A stretch of DNA of 64,000 nucleotides from Paraphysomonas bandaiensis. Lineage: Eukaryota; Chrysophyceae. Below are positions 33,476 through 44,530 of this stretch, piece by piece. The first letter of the stretch is position 1. Every line of letters begins with the position of its first letter. The notes beneath the pieces were generated by a model. It worked only from the letters and a program-made list of their open reading frames with translations. It made no database searches and had not been told where the DNA came from. Both the position numbers and the translations under genes were made by a program. The stretch lies in contig CBFFRP010000186.1 of NCBI GenBank assembly GCA_965644295.1, positions 118,564-182,563 on the forward strand, read 5' to 3'.

Positions 33476-33638
33476 GTGCATATCGATTTCATCGATTTGT
33501 TCATCGTTTATTTCATCGAAAAATCATCGTTTTTTCATTAAAAAGTCACTTTTTTTCACTTTTCACTGAAAAAACGATGATTTTTCGATGAAATAAACGA
33601 TGAACAAATCGATGAAATCGATATGCACAACCACCCCC
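33476..33638. mobile_element. Fold-back MITE, perfect 72-bp inverted repeat
   Basis: The left arm starts GGGGGTGGTTGTGCATATCG and the right arm is its exact reverse complement, ending CACAACCACCCCC, with ~19 bp between. ATCGA/TCATCG motifs fill the arms. No ORF. Target duplication not evident. A decayed relative lies at 18429-18552. Confidence 0.8.
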
Positions 33639-33639
33639 T

Positions 33640-33740
33640 GTACTGTATACCACTGTACTGTATACCACTGTACTCCTGTACAGTGTACTGCAGTACCGTG
33701 TACTACCGTACGCAGGATATCACAATCCAAGTGCCTCCCT
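33640..33740. repeat. GTAC-rich palindromic segment (inverted copy of 4640-4690)
   Basis: Two TGTACTGTATACCAC units, then the reverse complement of the segment near 4640-4690, ending GCAGGATATCACAA. Confidence 0.55.
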
Positions 33741-34104
33741 ATATCCTAGCGTGCGCAAGGATACAGTGCAGTACAAGTCGTCACATGTGAAGATCAACTT
33801 CAACAATACCTAAACGTTTATAACGAAAACCCAAATATGCTCATCATTAAGGGAAAAATAAAATAACGCAGGTATATATATATATTGTAATCACGAGAAT
33901 ATACTGTATGTATGAATAGACGCACGAGATCAACGGGCAGACCGTTTACATCAATTACGCTCCCGTCTAAGTATACCATTTCAAATATAGATAATAATAT
34001 GATGGTATATAATGCACTTTACAAACATAGCACTCAAATACTTAAGTATGTAGTATAATATATCAATCCCTTTAAGTATGACATCAAACACTCAATCACA
34101 AACC
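33741..34104. other. Intergenic, no gene seen
   Basis: AT-rich; likely the downstream end of the minus-strand copia element, but no second LTR was recognised. Confidence 0.35.
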
Positions 34105-34570
34105 ACCGAAGTTTCTCTTAAAAAAACGGTTAGCAAGGGATTTAGTGAATAGATCAGTCAGATTTTCCTCATAGTAGAAATATATTGGAAATCCACAATC
34201 CCACTCGCGAATAATCGTCTAATAGAAAATTGATGTCGTATCGCCATATGTGCTATCTTTGATCTCATGTTGTTAGCAATGTGCTTCATTCTCCTCTGAA
34301 AATACATAAAATTTTGGCCAACTTAATCGCTGACGTGTTATCAATATGAATAATTGTAGGTTTATCACCTTTAATTTCTCTGTCACATTCTTGTTAGCGA
34401 TAACTCTCTTGATATATTATGTCTCTCTCAATGACATTAATTTCTTATGGCATCTTAGCTTAATACTCGGAATCCTTCGGTGAAAATAAATCGAAATCTT
34501 TTAATTCGGACTTTGACACAATCGTAGTCCATTCAGTATCACAATAGGCACTAATAATTGACACTGCTTC
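34105..34570 (-). pseudogene. Copia RNase H remnant
   Basis: Minus-strand pieces in shifting frames follow a copia RNase H order: SAYCDTEW, then KPTIIHIDNTSAIKLAK, MKHIANNMRSKIAHMAIRH and finally LTDLFTKSLA. Several stops and at least two frame changes. This is the 3' end of the element whose 5' half is 35299-37035. Confidence 0.65.
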
Positions 34571-35298
34571 AGATTGTTTCATGAAAGGAATATGGAGATC
34601 TATATAATTCACCCAATATTTGAAAAATGTTCACAATTACACCCCAGTATTGCCTGTCAGAGTTAGATAACAAACTAACAACTGAACATATAACAAATAT
34701 AATATATCTTGTTGCATACATACCATTTTAAACCCAATTTTCAATGTGCTCATCTTAGAAACGATATTCTCCATTCATATAATCATTGTCATCATCATTT
34801 CTCAAAGAAAATGGAATAATAACTGTAGTACTCATAATAATATATAGTATAGTACTAATATATATCGAGATCAACATACAGTTCGTTCACTCATAACTAA
34901 CTGCTCCTACTATCAGCAAGTATATTTCTAGAACTAGACATAAGTCTTAAGAAGTAAGCATATGCACTGAAAGCTTATGTCACAAAGATATATGAGACAA
35001 ATTTTTAGCTTCTACCTACTAGCCGTTTTACTATACCGTTAAGATAAGTGAAAGTGAACAGTTCAAAATTCGTGATTTTTACACTTACAAAATATGGCCC
35101 TAATCCATATCACCATTCCTGTGAATAGTGAAGTGTACAGCCACCTCAGATGGGTTCTGTATATCTTCCATTTCTTTTTCAGACATAAACTTAGGGTTAT
35201 TTGCTAGTATATTCTCTCAAATGTCATCGTCAGGTACAGTTACATTGTCATACACACCACCCAACAAATTATCCTGTCTGAGCCAGATATTCATACAA
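34571..35298 (-). other. Deleted middle of the copia element, no intact coding
   Basis: Integrase core and reverse transcriptase (expected ~2.5 kb) are not found. A minus-strand frame at ~35110-35290 (NPSEVAVHFTIHRNGDMD then stop) resembles the end of a protein but I cannot assign it. Confidence 0.4.
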
Positions 35299-37035
35299 TC
35301 ATGCGCATGTCTCCAGAAACCTGACTGCGCTTAGCTCTTCGTTGTCCCGTGATTTGAACGAATGCCTGGTTATCTTTGCCTTGGCACACCATTTACACAG
35401 GGGTTTCTTGCAACTCTTCTCCTTTGCCTTCGAAAGGTGATGTCGTTGTAGTCCTGATCCTCTGAATAACATGTGTCGGTGAGCTTCTAATAACTTCGAT
35501 TTCGAGACATGTCCAGTACGCTCATGTAAGCGATCCAACGCATCTTGTCCTGTATTATCCGACAAATTTACCTCCTCCATCTGATTGCACATAGACACAT
35601 TTGGCAGATTTAACACCTCCATCAAGTCCACATACGGCATTCCTCCATGCTCATCGTACTCTCCAGTCAACACCTCGTTTCCAGAGTCCAATTCCACGAT
35701 TTTAGGCTTTCGAAGCAGTTGTAATCCGTATCCCATTGATCTCAGCATTCCTCCTGACACAATGTTCTTCACCGCTTCTTCACTAACTCTGATGTCTCTC
35801 CATTCCCCGAATGTACCAGCCCCCTGTGTCTCCAATTGAGAACCCTTTCTAGTTAGTTGGATTGCCCCAAACTCAGGAGTAAATGACTCCAGTGCAATTT
35901 TATCCTTTACTATAAACAGTCTTTTACTTGCACAACTGTCCAGATATACACGAGGTTCTTCCGACGTATCCACCGATAGCAAAACCTCTTCTCCAAACAT
36001 ATTCGCTTCATCATCCGACGACTCTCCGTCGTTGACGTATTTCTTCCATTCTGTCTCGAATTTCCTGTTCGATTTTCGAGGATTCTCATTATCCGGGTTT
36101 TTTATGTTCTTCCGTTTTTTCGACTTGCACTGTCGGGCTTTATGACTAAAATCTCCACAGATATGACAACCAGTATAATCCTTTGATCCTGGCTGCTGCA
36201 CACTCTTCGAAGCCTTTTCCTTTGTCTTCCCTTTTCTTTTGAACTTATCCATTTTTCTTTGTCGTTCCTTAGCATAACAATTCGCTGCTACGTGTCCCTT
36301 CTTCCGACAAAATGAACAAACCACTGGCTCCTTCGACGCCGTAAAATTGATCTCTTCAGATTTGTCTCCCTTTAGTTTCTTCAGCTGCGTCATAGCCTCG
36401 TCATACTCTTCACAAGCCTCTTTCACCGAATCAAATGTAGTTGTTGCTTTAGGCATCATCGCTACCGACATCCATAAATCATGTAATTCCTCTATCTGCA
36501 GCGCTGCTTTTATCTTTGCTAATTTACTTGCCTCTGTCTGCGGTTGTCCCAATTTTATGAGCTTCTGGATTATACCGTTCAGTCGATCTACCCCAACAGA
36601 CACCTTTTCCCCCGGCCTTATTTTGAACGAATGGTATTCTGCCGTAGTCTTCTCCAATACAGTCCCAATCTCGCCTCTGAACCTATCAACCAGTGTCTGA
36701 AGGAGCTCACTGGATAACACCTCCTTAGCAGGATCATCAGCAGGTAAAATTGCCTTCCCCTCCAAATATTGATTGGCTACCTCCAACACATCAGGGTCAT
36801 GCTCGCAAGCCTCCCAAATAGTACTAACACAGGTATCATTACGCTCTCTCCATGACTCTAAATTCCTTCCTCCGGCTGGCGGGTCCTCCAAGCCAAGATG
36901 GTTTCGGTTTTTCTTCATTAGATGCATCTTGATTTTTCTCGCTGAATAGTCTGCTTGGTTCTTGTCAAACCGTAGCTTCTTGTCATCTTCCCCATCCCTA
37001 CAACTAGCATTCGCTACCATAACAGAAGTTGACAT
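35299..37035 (-). CDS. Ty1/copia gag-protease-preintegrase polyprotein, truncated (578 aa)
   Basis: Gag domain residues ~50-230 (WEACEHDPDVLEVANQYLEG, LQTLVDRFRGEIG). Two zinc knuckles: CSFCRKKGHVAANC (~238) and CHICGDFSHKARQC (~290). The protease site is reduced to LDSCAS in VYLDSCASKRLFIV (~366), where active copia proteases have Asp-Ser-Gly. The pre-integrase region ~510-570 has LHERTGHVSKSKLLEAH and CKWCAKAKITRH. The frame ends just before the integrase core should begin; what follows is deleted. The ORF is open for 578 codons, so decay of this part is recent or it is still translated. Confidence 0.8.
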   Translation of the reverse strand: MSTSVMVANASCRDGEDDKKLRFDKNQADYSARKIKMHLMKKNRNHLGLEDPPAGGRNLESWRERNDTCVSTIWEACEHDPDVLEVANQYLEGKAILPADDPAKEVLSSELLQTLVDRFRGEIGTVLEKTTAEYHSFKIRPGEKVSVGVDRLNGIIQKLIKLGQPQTEASKLAKIKAALQIEELHDLWMSVAMMPKATTTFDSVKEACEEYDEAMTQLKKLKGDKSEEINFTASKEPVVCSFCRKKGHVAANCYAKERQRKMDKFKRKGKTKEKASKSVQQPGSKDYTGCHICGDFSHKARQCKSKKRKNIKNPDNENPRKSNRKFETEWKKYVNDGESSDDEANMFGEEVLLSVDTSEEPRVYLDSCASKRLFIVKDKIALESFTPEFGAIQLTRKGSQLETQGAGTFGEWRDIRVSEEAVKNIVSGGMLRSMGYGLQLLRKPKIVELDSGNEVLTGEYDEHGGMPYVDLMEVLNLPNVSMCNQMEEVNLSDNTGQDALDRLHERTGHVSKSKLLEAHRHMLFRGSGLQRHHLSKAKEKSCKKPLCKWCAKAKITRHSFKSRDNEELSAVRFLETCA

Positions 37036-37817
37036 TATTTGCTAAGGTTTACTATTCTCAACTGATAAGATGAAATTATAAACATTACATGATAAAGAAC
37101 CTAAGTTGTGTTCGATGTGTTCAACACCATTCATTTACTACTATAGTGTACAAACCACCCACTCAGTGATCGTATCCTGTATAGTCATCCACTTCTACTT
37201 CAGTTTCATACTACATAATATAATGTACTAATTACATATATATCTTTCGATCCTTGCATCTCACATAATACTGCACTCAATTGCAAGTATATAGAATCTT
37301 CAGATCTCAACATTTGGTATTTCATTGTATATGTGTGTTGTATTCACGCGTTAAGAGATATACGTGAATCAATGACTCCTAATAAGATCAATGCAACTTT
37401 TCTGCACATACTCTACTACTATTGTAATGAAATACACATACACGCCTATTGTATTGTTAAGTTTATATTTTGACCTAAAAATATGACGGTGATAGGACAA
37501 TGATATAGGCAACAGGCAATCGAGCACAGTGTTATAAGTGGACGGTATTGTCATAAGGAAACGACCTTAACATTAGCAAGGGTACTTCATCATCACTATT
37601 ATTATCCGCAATTACCTCAAAGCAATTATATCAAAATTCTTAAGCGAACCGAGCAATAACCATATTGGCATTTACATATCTAAGAAAAATCACCGACATC
37701 CAATTGATAGCTACTGATTCACCATTGAAAAATCTTAAACCTTGTATACTTTATAGGAAATATCTGTGAGCTGAGTGCACGTCACGAGACAACTGAGAAA
37801 TGAGTGCGAGTTAAGCT
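37036..37817. other. Intergenic, AT-rich
   Basis: Should contain the leader/LTR of the minus-strand copia element and the 3' flank of the small gene at 37818-38348. No repeat pair or gene recognised. Confidence 0.35.
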
Positions 37818-38348
37818 TTAATTGAACTGGGGGCGAAGTTGTAGTCTCCACTCAACTTCATCTCTGAAATCCAATGCTCGACCGGGGATATTCAAGTCGG
37901 TACTCGGTACGCTCTGAAGAAGCCGAGTTGCTGCAAGAGGGTTGCGACAATAGTCACCCCCAGCATTTTTATTGGAATTTTGAAACCGATTCTTATAGAG
38001 ACCGGTAAATGTGTCAATCTTTGAAAGTCGTTGTTGGGCTGGATTACAAAGGTCACCAGCTTGTACACCCTTTACCTGTACCATGGTGAGAACACGAATA
38101 TATTGAAATAGTGTCTCACCTCATGAGGCAGGTATGAAGGGAGCTCTTTGTACTTCACAGCTCGCACTGGGGGTCTACTTTTGGAGGAAATTGGGGCCAG
38201 TTGACGAACTTTCCGCTTACGGTTCTGAGCTCCCTGGCGCTCACTATAGGCCTGTCCGATCTCTTCACGATCTATAGCCGCGCGGTACTATAAAACACAG
38301 TGACATCACATTTCTATATAATAGCATGCGAGTTACCTTATGGCTCAT
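37818..38348 (-). CDS. Small three-exon gene, unknown protein (145 aa)
   Basis: Exons 38348-38337 (MSHK), 38287-38120 and 38075-37818 join in phase 0 through GT-AG introns (GTAACT...TTTATAG, GTGAGA...GTACAG). The product is basic in the middle (RQGAQNRKRKVRQL) and has a conserved-looking C-terminus (DFRDEVEWRLQLRPQFN) with regularly spaced aromatic and Arg residues. No transmembrane segment. I do not recognise the family; the layout recalls small structural axonemal proteins, but that is only an impression. Confidence 0.6.
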
Positions 38349-40244
38349 TCTTACTACAAATCAAACTCTAATCAATGTGCAGGAAATAACACTGAGAAGG
38401 GGTTCAAAGCGTCGTTCGGTCTACTCCATTGATTGATATCGCAGTGGTGTATCAGTGAGAATGTTAGACGTTAATGGAGTAAGATACAGAGGGAGTTATC
38501 TGGCGAAACTATCTATCGTTCTCTCCATACCCCACTAAATGTTCCGTTCGGCAAGTTACGTATGTATATGTACAGCACAGTACATACTCTAGCAGTATAT
38601 GGAGAGTTCTGTATGTAGAATGTAGTAGTATATTCTTCATAGCTAATTTACGTAGAGAATACATCATATACAACCCGCCTACATCGTGTGCTTATATTAT
38701 AGAAGTCGTTATACACTTGAAGTCTCACAAAAATTTCATACATCTTTACCTGTTTTTTGTGGTGGGTAAGGCTAAAAACAGGGGATTTTAACTGTTTTCT
38801 TCTAGAAAAAAGAGGTATTGGGTATTGGTACCTATACCTGCTGTATGTCGTACGTATGCACACAGTTCTTCGTAGTATGTGAACTCTGTCACGGTTTCAG
38901 AGATTGTTGTCCCTTAAGGACACACTTATATCGATGCAATTATAATAATCATTATAAAAGTAATCTACAACAAAACCATTGTGGTGCTCGTAAAAAAGGG
39001 AACGGTTTATAACTATAGTTCTACTTGGACGGGAGTGACGGGATCTGTCATCATTTCTGGTATGGCAACGAACTTTGACTCGCTATCAACCAAATTAAAT
39101 TACAGTGTGCGCTTTGATAAAAATTATACATTAAATAGACGTTTTATTACAATCACCGAAATGCCCTATCTTTATTAGTTGAATTACATGTTTCGAAGCT
39201 GAATTCTTTGAATAATCTAAACGATTATCAATAGTACTTTACCTTGTATATCAACAAAGTTTTAAAATATCTCCAATAATTTACGATCCGTATTAATATA
39301 TTAACATACTGTAACGCGTATGGTAAATCCATACTGAATTCAACCTTCAGACATCAGGAATTTTTTAATCAACCCTCTTGACTATATAGCTATAATATCG
39401 AAAACTGAAGTAATTTACCATGACGATTCAAGATGCGGAAGTTGAGTAGTGGTTGACATGAAATAAATTATCATGTTGTTGACATGTTTTACATGATAAC
39501 ACACACAATTGTGTATGCAATATAATAAAGTGTCTACCTAGTTTGATTACTATTAGGATTCAGCTTAATACATGATTGTATCTGTGAGTTATAATGTTCA
39601 ATGAAATATACCATGAACTGAATTAGAGAGAGTATCTGTCGAAGATACGTAATCGTCATCATAACGTCGTCATTATCAGTTACACTTCTAACTATTCCGT
39701 TGTGCATGATAGTACGTTCTATAGTGTTATTCATAATTTTCACTCTATCGTGTTCATTACTTACACTCTAATAATCACAACATTGTTTTACTATTATAAA
39801 GATCAATTCTTTATTATTACAAAAAACTTCTCTTAATGATCTTAATTTTGAAAATGACCAATAGGCAATACCGTAGTTATATCTAATACTCTTGGTAATT
39901 GGCATGCGAGCTACTACCTAGCAGACTAAATCGTAAATCTATTACTGGATACTGTCTTGAGGGCTGTCAACACACTATCCCGGGCTTGAACAAAACCACA
40001 TATCTGAACTACGCTATTCGTTTTAACACAATGGGGTTGCACGGTTGCATATATCATATATTTAGAACTGCGCCATCTAATTCGTTATTATAATACGACG
40101 AATAGATTCCGGATGCTACATGCTACTATCTTCTGATCGATAATGGAAACTCGACTTTTGAAGTACAAGCACATGCTGCCTCGCTATCTAGAGTCCATAG
40201 CATCGACAGTCTACATACAACCCGGATTTGTACATATAATTACA
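38349..40244. other. Intergenic, AT-rich, no gene supported
   Basis: About 1.9 kb of AT-rich DNA. Short frames at 38981-39178 and 39899-40093 have fairly normal composition but no recognised family, splice partners or repeats. It presumably contains the upstream region of the small gene and the 3' flank of SEL1L. Confidence 0.4.
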
Positions 40245-43200
40245 TTAATTAATATTTCTAGCTACAGCGGCATCTCCATTGCCCCCTTGCTCTCGTAGCC
40301 TCTCCGCTCTCCTCCTCGCACGACCACGCTGGCGATAAACATCTAGCACAACAAGAAAAAGGGAAGTGAGCACTAAGATGACGAGCGTCTCGGTGGTTCC
40401 ATCTCCATCCCCTTTCTTGTTTCCACCCCCACCTAAATTTTCCGATGGCAAGTCTTCCTCCTTAGGATGAGCAGACGTGCTCTCCACGTTAAATGATATT
40501 TTCATAGTTTCAAGAGGGGACTTCAGAAACCTGTCAATGAATCTCTCAAGATATTCACGAGCGCGTAAAGCCTGGTTATGCAATATTTCGAACATATCGC
40601 AAAGAGAATCAGGAAGGTTGCGCTGTTTCATTTGTCCAGATCTTCCATGCCCCCCCCTACCCTTAGATGTAGATAGCGCACTTAGTGGTGATATCATTGT
40701 AAGTATAATATCCCCTATGGTAGAAGTGAGTTCCCGTCCTACACAGTCCTGGACATATTTGTGTATCTGCGATAACATTTCAATTAGTATATATGACTAC
40801 AGGGAACCTAGACACTTGCACCTGTAGAAAGTGAACAGCCAGTACACTTGGGAGCTTAGCACTGTGGTCAAACTCTGCAACCTGGTCATAGTATCGCTTG
40901 GCTAAGTGGAAGTCTTGATCGACACCATCTCCTACTTCGTGCATCACACCAAGGTTGAAAAGTGCATGTGTATGTCTTAGCTCAGCAGCCATCTGCGATA
41001 TGTATCAAATGTGTATATATAATTTCACATCATGGTGTTTTCGTGTATCGCCGAGTACACATAATGAAGTACCTGGTAGAATTCAGCTGCATTTCTCTTG
41101 CTTGGAGGGAGCCCTCCTTGGCCATAATAGTGCATGTCTCCAACTTTTAAAAAACCCTCCGCGTTACCTTGCATTGCACTTTGCCGATACAACGACAACG
41201 CCCTGTGCCACACACAAACTCGTCAGCACACGAAAACACAAGAGGCTACAAATAGCACTGGCATGAAAAATATACCTCGCCTCACAGGCTGCAGCGTTCA
41301 GCTGCACAGTGGAAGTCATATTTCCACTAGGTTCTTTAACACCATCGTTGCCATGTTTCGACAACTCTTCAAGATTTTCTTTGTGAACTCCCATGATACT
41401 GGAATCGACCAGTTTCCACTGGTCTTTGGAAAGAAAGGCCCCGTATGAAATATGGCCAGATGATGGGTTTGAAAATGTAGGATTGCTATAATCATCGGTC
41501 TGGGTATCTGGCTGTGCAATCGGAGAAGGACACATTCCCTTAGCCAAAATGAATGCTGCATTGGCCTGATATACACATTTCCTCAGATATCACAAAAATG
41601 ACACGTACCACGGTACCTGTGCGACTTCAACACCCATTGCGGCTTGACTGGCATACAACCTAAGGGCACCCACGCTGCATCGCACGTCAGTGAAAAGTAA
41701 TACACATGAATACCACTGATGTCATACCTGTCGCCGTCTTCGTAAAGTCTATGTGCAGCAGTTAAAGTTGATGCCCAGTCTCCTTGCTCAGCCACTAGCT
41801 TGTAGTATTGCACAGCGTGAAAGCACGATCGCTGGACGCCATTCCCGGTGCTGTGCAGATGAGCAAGTCTGCGAATATAGCGGCGGTAATTAAAAAGAAA
41901 ATGATAGTATTACCGTTCTTGACGGACCTGTGGGACGCCAGCACATGGCCTCTGGATGATGCTTGGGAATAGAACTGGGATGCCGACACCGGGTCCGCCT
42001 TAGATATATGTTATGCAAATCATGAGTCAAATAGTCAATATGTGGTAGAAATATACTACCATGATAACAGCCTCTTTCGCTAAGGAGTCATCGGATGATC
42101 CAGAAAATTTAAAACTTCCACCAGCACCCATGAGGATTTCCCCCATGTAAAATGCAGCATCCATGTGTTTTCCTGTTACCCGTTGTAGCAGGTCAATGGC
42201 TCGAGATATATTCACCTCAACCTGAAATATATAGGAAACGTCATATCTGAGTTGGATCAGCAGAACGTAAACGCACCCCGACTCCTTTGAAATAACAGTA
42301 CCCGAGTCCGAGCGCTCCAAATGCATCTTGTCGCTTTTCAGCGGCTGTGAGAAGCTCAATCGCAGTTTTAGGATCTCTCTCTACACCTCCCATTCCTGTG
42401 GCAAGTAAATATCCAAGCTGTCCTTGTGCATTGGCCCATCTGCACTCACAAGTTATAGCCGGCAATCAATACATAAGCTAAAAGCTCATACCCTGCATCC
42501 GCCGCCATACGCAGATAACGAGCTGCTCTAGGAATATCGACGTCAATACTCTTATGTCCATAGGAGTATATGCTGGCGAGAGACATAATCGAGTTGATAT
42601 CACCCTCCTCCTCAGCCAAGTGGGTATAGTAGCCAAGTGTCTGTACAATGTCAATGTCGGCAGAATTAGAACATGTAAGAAGTTACAGGGTTCGACATCG
42701 TCCACATAGCGCTCAAATATACCTCAGATGATATTTCATGACTAGATCCGGCAGTACGTACTACTGCTGCTGTATCATCAGAGAGTCTGCTCCTGTCGGC
42801 GTAAACAGCGTGACCACGCTTCTCCACCTGCGCCGCTGCTTCATTGGCGGCGTATTCGTAGAACTGTAGCGCCTGTTCACATGACTCAGGAACACCTTCA
42901 CCTATAAGATATCTGTGTAGAATTAATATTGACGCAAAAACAAACGGAATATTCACCTGTATCCCATGCCCATATGAGCCTCCGGCAATCCAGCAAGAGA
43001 TGAAAAGAGCTCGAGCACTAGGGATCTAGGTGGATATTACACATGCTACTCATCTCATAGTCTGATTTTACCTGCCCATATCAATGGGGACCAGTCCATG
43101 CCCAACTCCAGTGTAGTAGGCAACTGCTAACTCGTGTTGGGCTGAGTGGTGGCCAAGGTTGGCAGCCCTGTACAGAATGAGCCACTCCAGATAGATTTTT

Positions 43201-43527
43201 ACCGTCATGCACTTACTGTGAGAGAAGTCTAAAATCCTCATCGGCTGATTGTGTCCGAAGCTCAGAAAGCTCGTAGAGAGCTTCAATACGTGCTTGTCCT
43301 TCTCCATTCTCCACTGCCTCTTTGTAGTACTTCGTCGCTTTGATTGGATCCGGTGAACGTCCAACGCCTCTCTTGAGGTCTCTAGCTACCTTAACAACAG
43401 CACCAGTCTCCTCAGGAGTCAAGGATAAATGTACACCCAATACATCTGGAGGATAACAAGTGAGTATAGTTAAGATATACATGCGATAGATACCAAATAA
43501 GAGAAGAGATACGAGGATAACACTCAT
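40245..43527 (-). CDS. SEL1L: SEL1L/Hrd3 ERAD adaptor, 15 exons, ~819 aa
   Basis: Exons in phase: 43527-43494, 43445-43217, 43167-43072, 43025-42957, 42912-42723, 42640-42492, 42439-42277, 42221-42060, ~41998-41928, 41868-41728, 41659-41617, 41565-41276, 41202-41073, 40992-40822, 40766-40245. A short signal peptide ([11 protein letters not shown]) leads into Sel1-like repeats: [109 protein letters not shown] single membrane helix ([16 protein letters not shown]) near the C-terminus is followed by a short Arg-rich tail. This is SEL1L/Hrd3 architecture: a luminal solenoid that feeds misfolded proteins to the HRD1 ubiquitin ligase in the ER membrane. A low-complexity insert (~60 aa) in the 41565-41276 exon is unusual. 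Confidence 0.9.
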
Positions 43528-43703
43528 TCAGTAATATATTAGAGTGACACACTTGTTTCGGGGGGAAAAATCAATTAAACACTATACAAATATAAGGAAC
43601 ATGACTGCGACTCACTGGAATTTCATCTACTTTACGACAAGTGCTGATATAGCTGTCGGATTATATAGTGCACTGCATATCTCGTGTTGGCTTGCTGTGT
43701 ACA

Positions 43704-43836
43704 CGTATGTATGTATGTATGTATGTATGTATGTATGTATGTATGTATGTATGTATGTATGTATGTATGTATGTATGTATGTATGTATGTATGTATGTAT
43801 GTATGTATGTATGTATGTATGTATGTATGTATGTAC
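43704..43836. repeat. (ATGT)n microsatellite
   Basis: Uninterrupted ATGT for ~130 bp. Overlapping MYVC-type frames are artefacts. Confidence 0.95.
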
Positions 43837-44530
43837 TTGTGTACTGCTGTGTTATAGGAACAGTAAAGTATGGGGCTGTCTATATATGTGTACTGATGTA
43901 TGTATCATCGCTATATATCTAGCCTACAGAAACCTCATACTGTACATTATATTCCATAGAGCATGTACTGTAGCTGTAGTAGAGGGAATACCGGAATACA
44001 GGCATCTTTTTTAGAAGGATAAAAAGTACCAATATATATTCCAATATTTTTATGTTGAACTACAACTTGAACACATACATTCTACAGAAATCGATAGAAA
44101 ATCCATATTTTTCTATACATTTTCCAGATATTTCAGTCATCGGTTGTGAAGAGGTGGGTGGATGGGATTTATAGAGTTTCTAATACATGGCCTTGAATAT
44201 ATCCGCTAGATTCCATACGTTATATACATGTGTATGTCCATATAGGTATGTATGTGTACGTAGTCTATATGTATGTATGTATGTATGTGTATGTGTATGT
44301 GTATGTATGTATGTGTATGTATGTATAGGAGTGGACTCCTAGAGCACCACTCACAACTCCCATAAGCCACAACAACATACCAATACACTCATCTTTCCAT
44401 CCCCCATCCTCATTGAATGTATCTCTAGTATAATGTATGGTCAACACACCTCTGAAGTCGATCTAGGTATACATACACACACATATGCATACATATCTGA
44501 CTGTTGTTGTGTATATATACAGATAACTGC
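43837..44530. other. Upstream region of the KH gene with a likely 5' UTR intron end
   Basis: No coding gene. TATG/TGTATG repeats at 44225-44330. TGTATATATACAG at ~44510-44522 just before the start codon looks like a splice acceptor, so the KH gene probably has an untranslated first exon here. Confidence 0.45.

Noticed and set aside
38981-39178. 65-codon ORF with Ser/Thr-rich composition
   Set aside because: No family, no splice partners, isolated in AT-rich DNA; could not be told from chance.
44504-44530. Upstream ATG of the KH gene (MLCIYTDNC...)
   Set aside because: A probable splice acceptor (TATATATACAG) lies between it and MAEMSLQ; the extra nine codons look like intron sequence.
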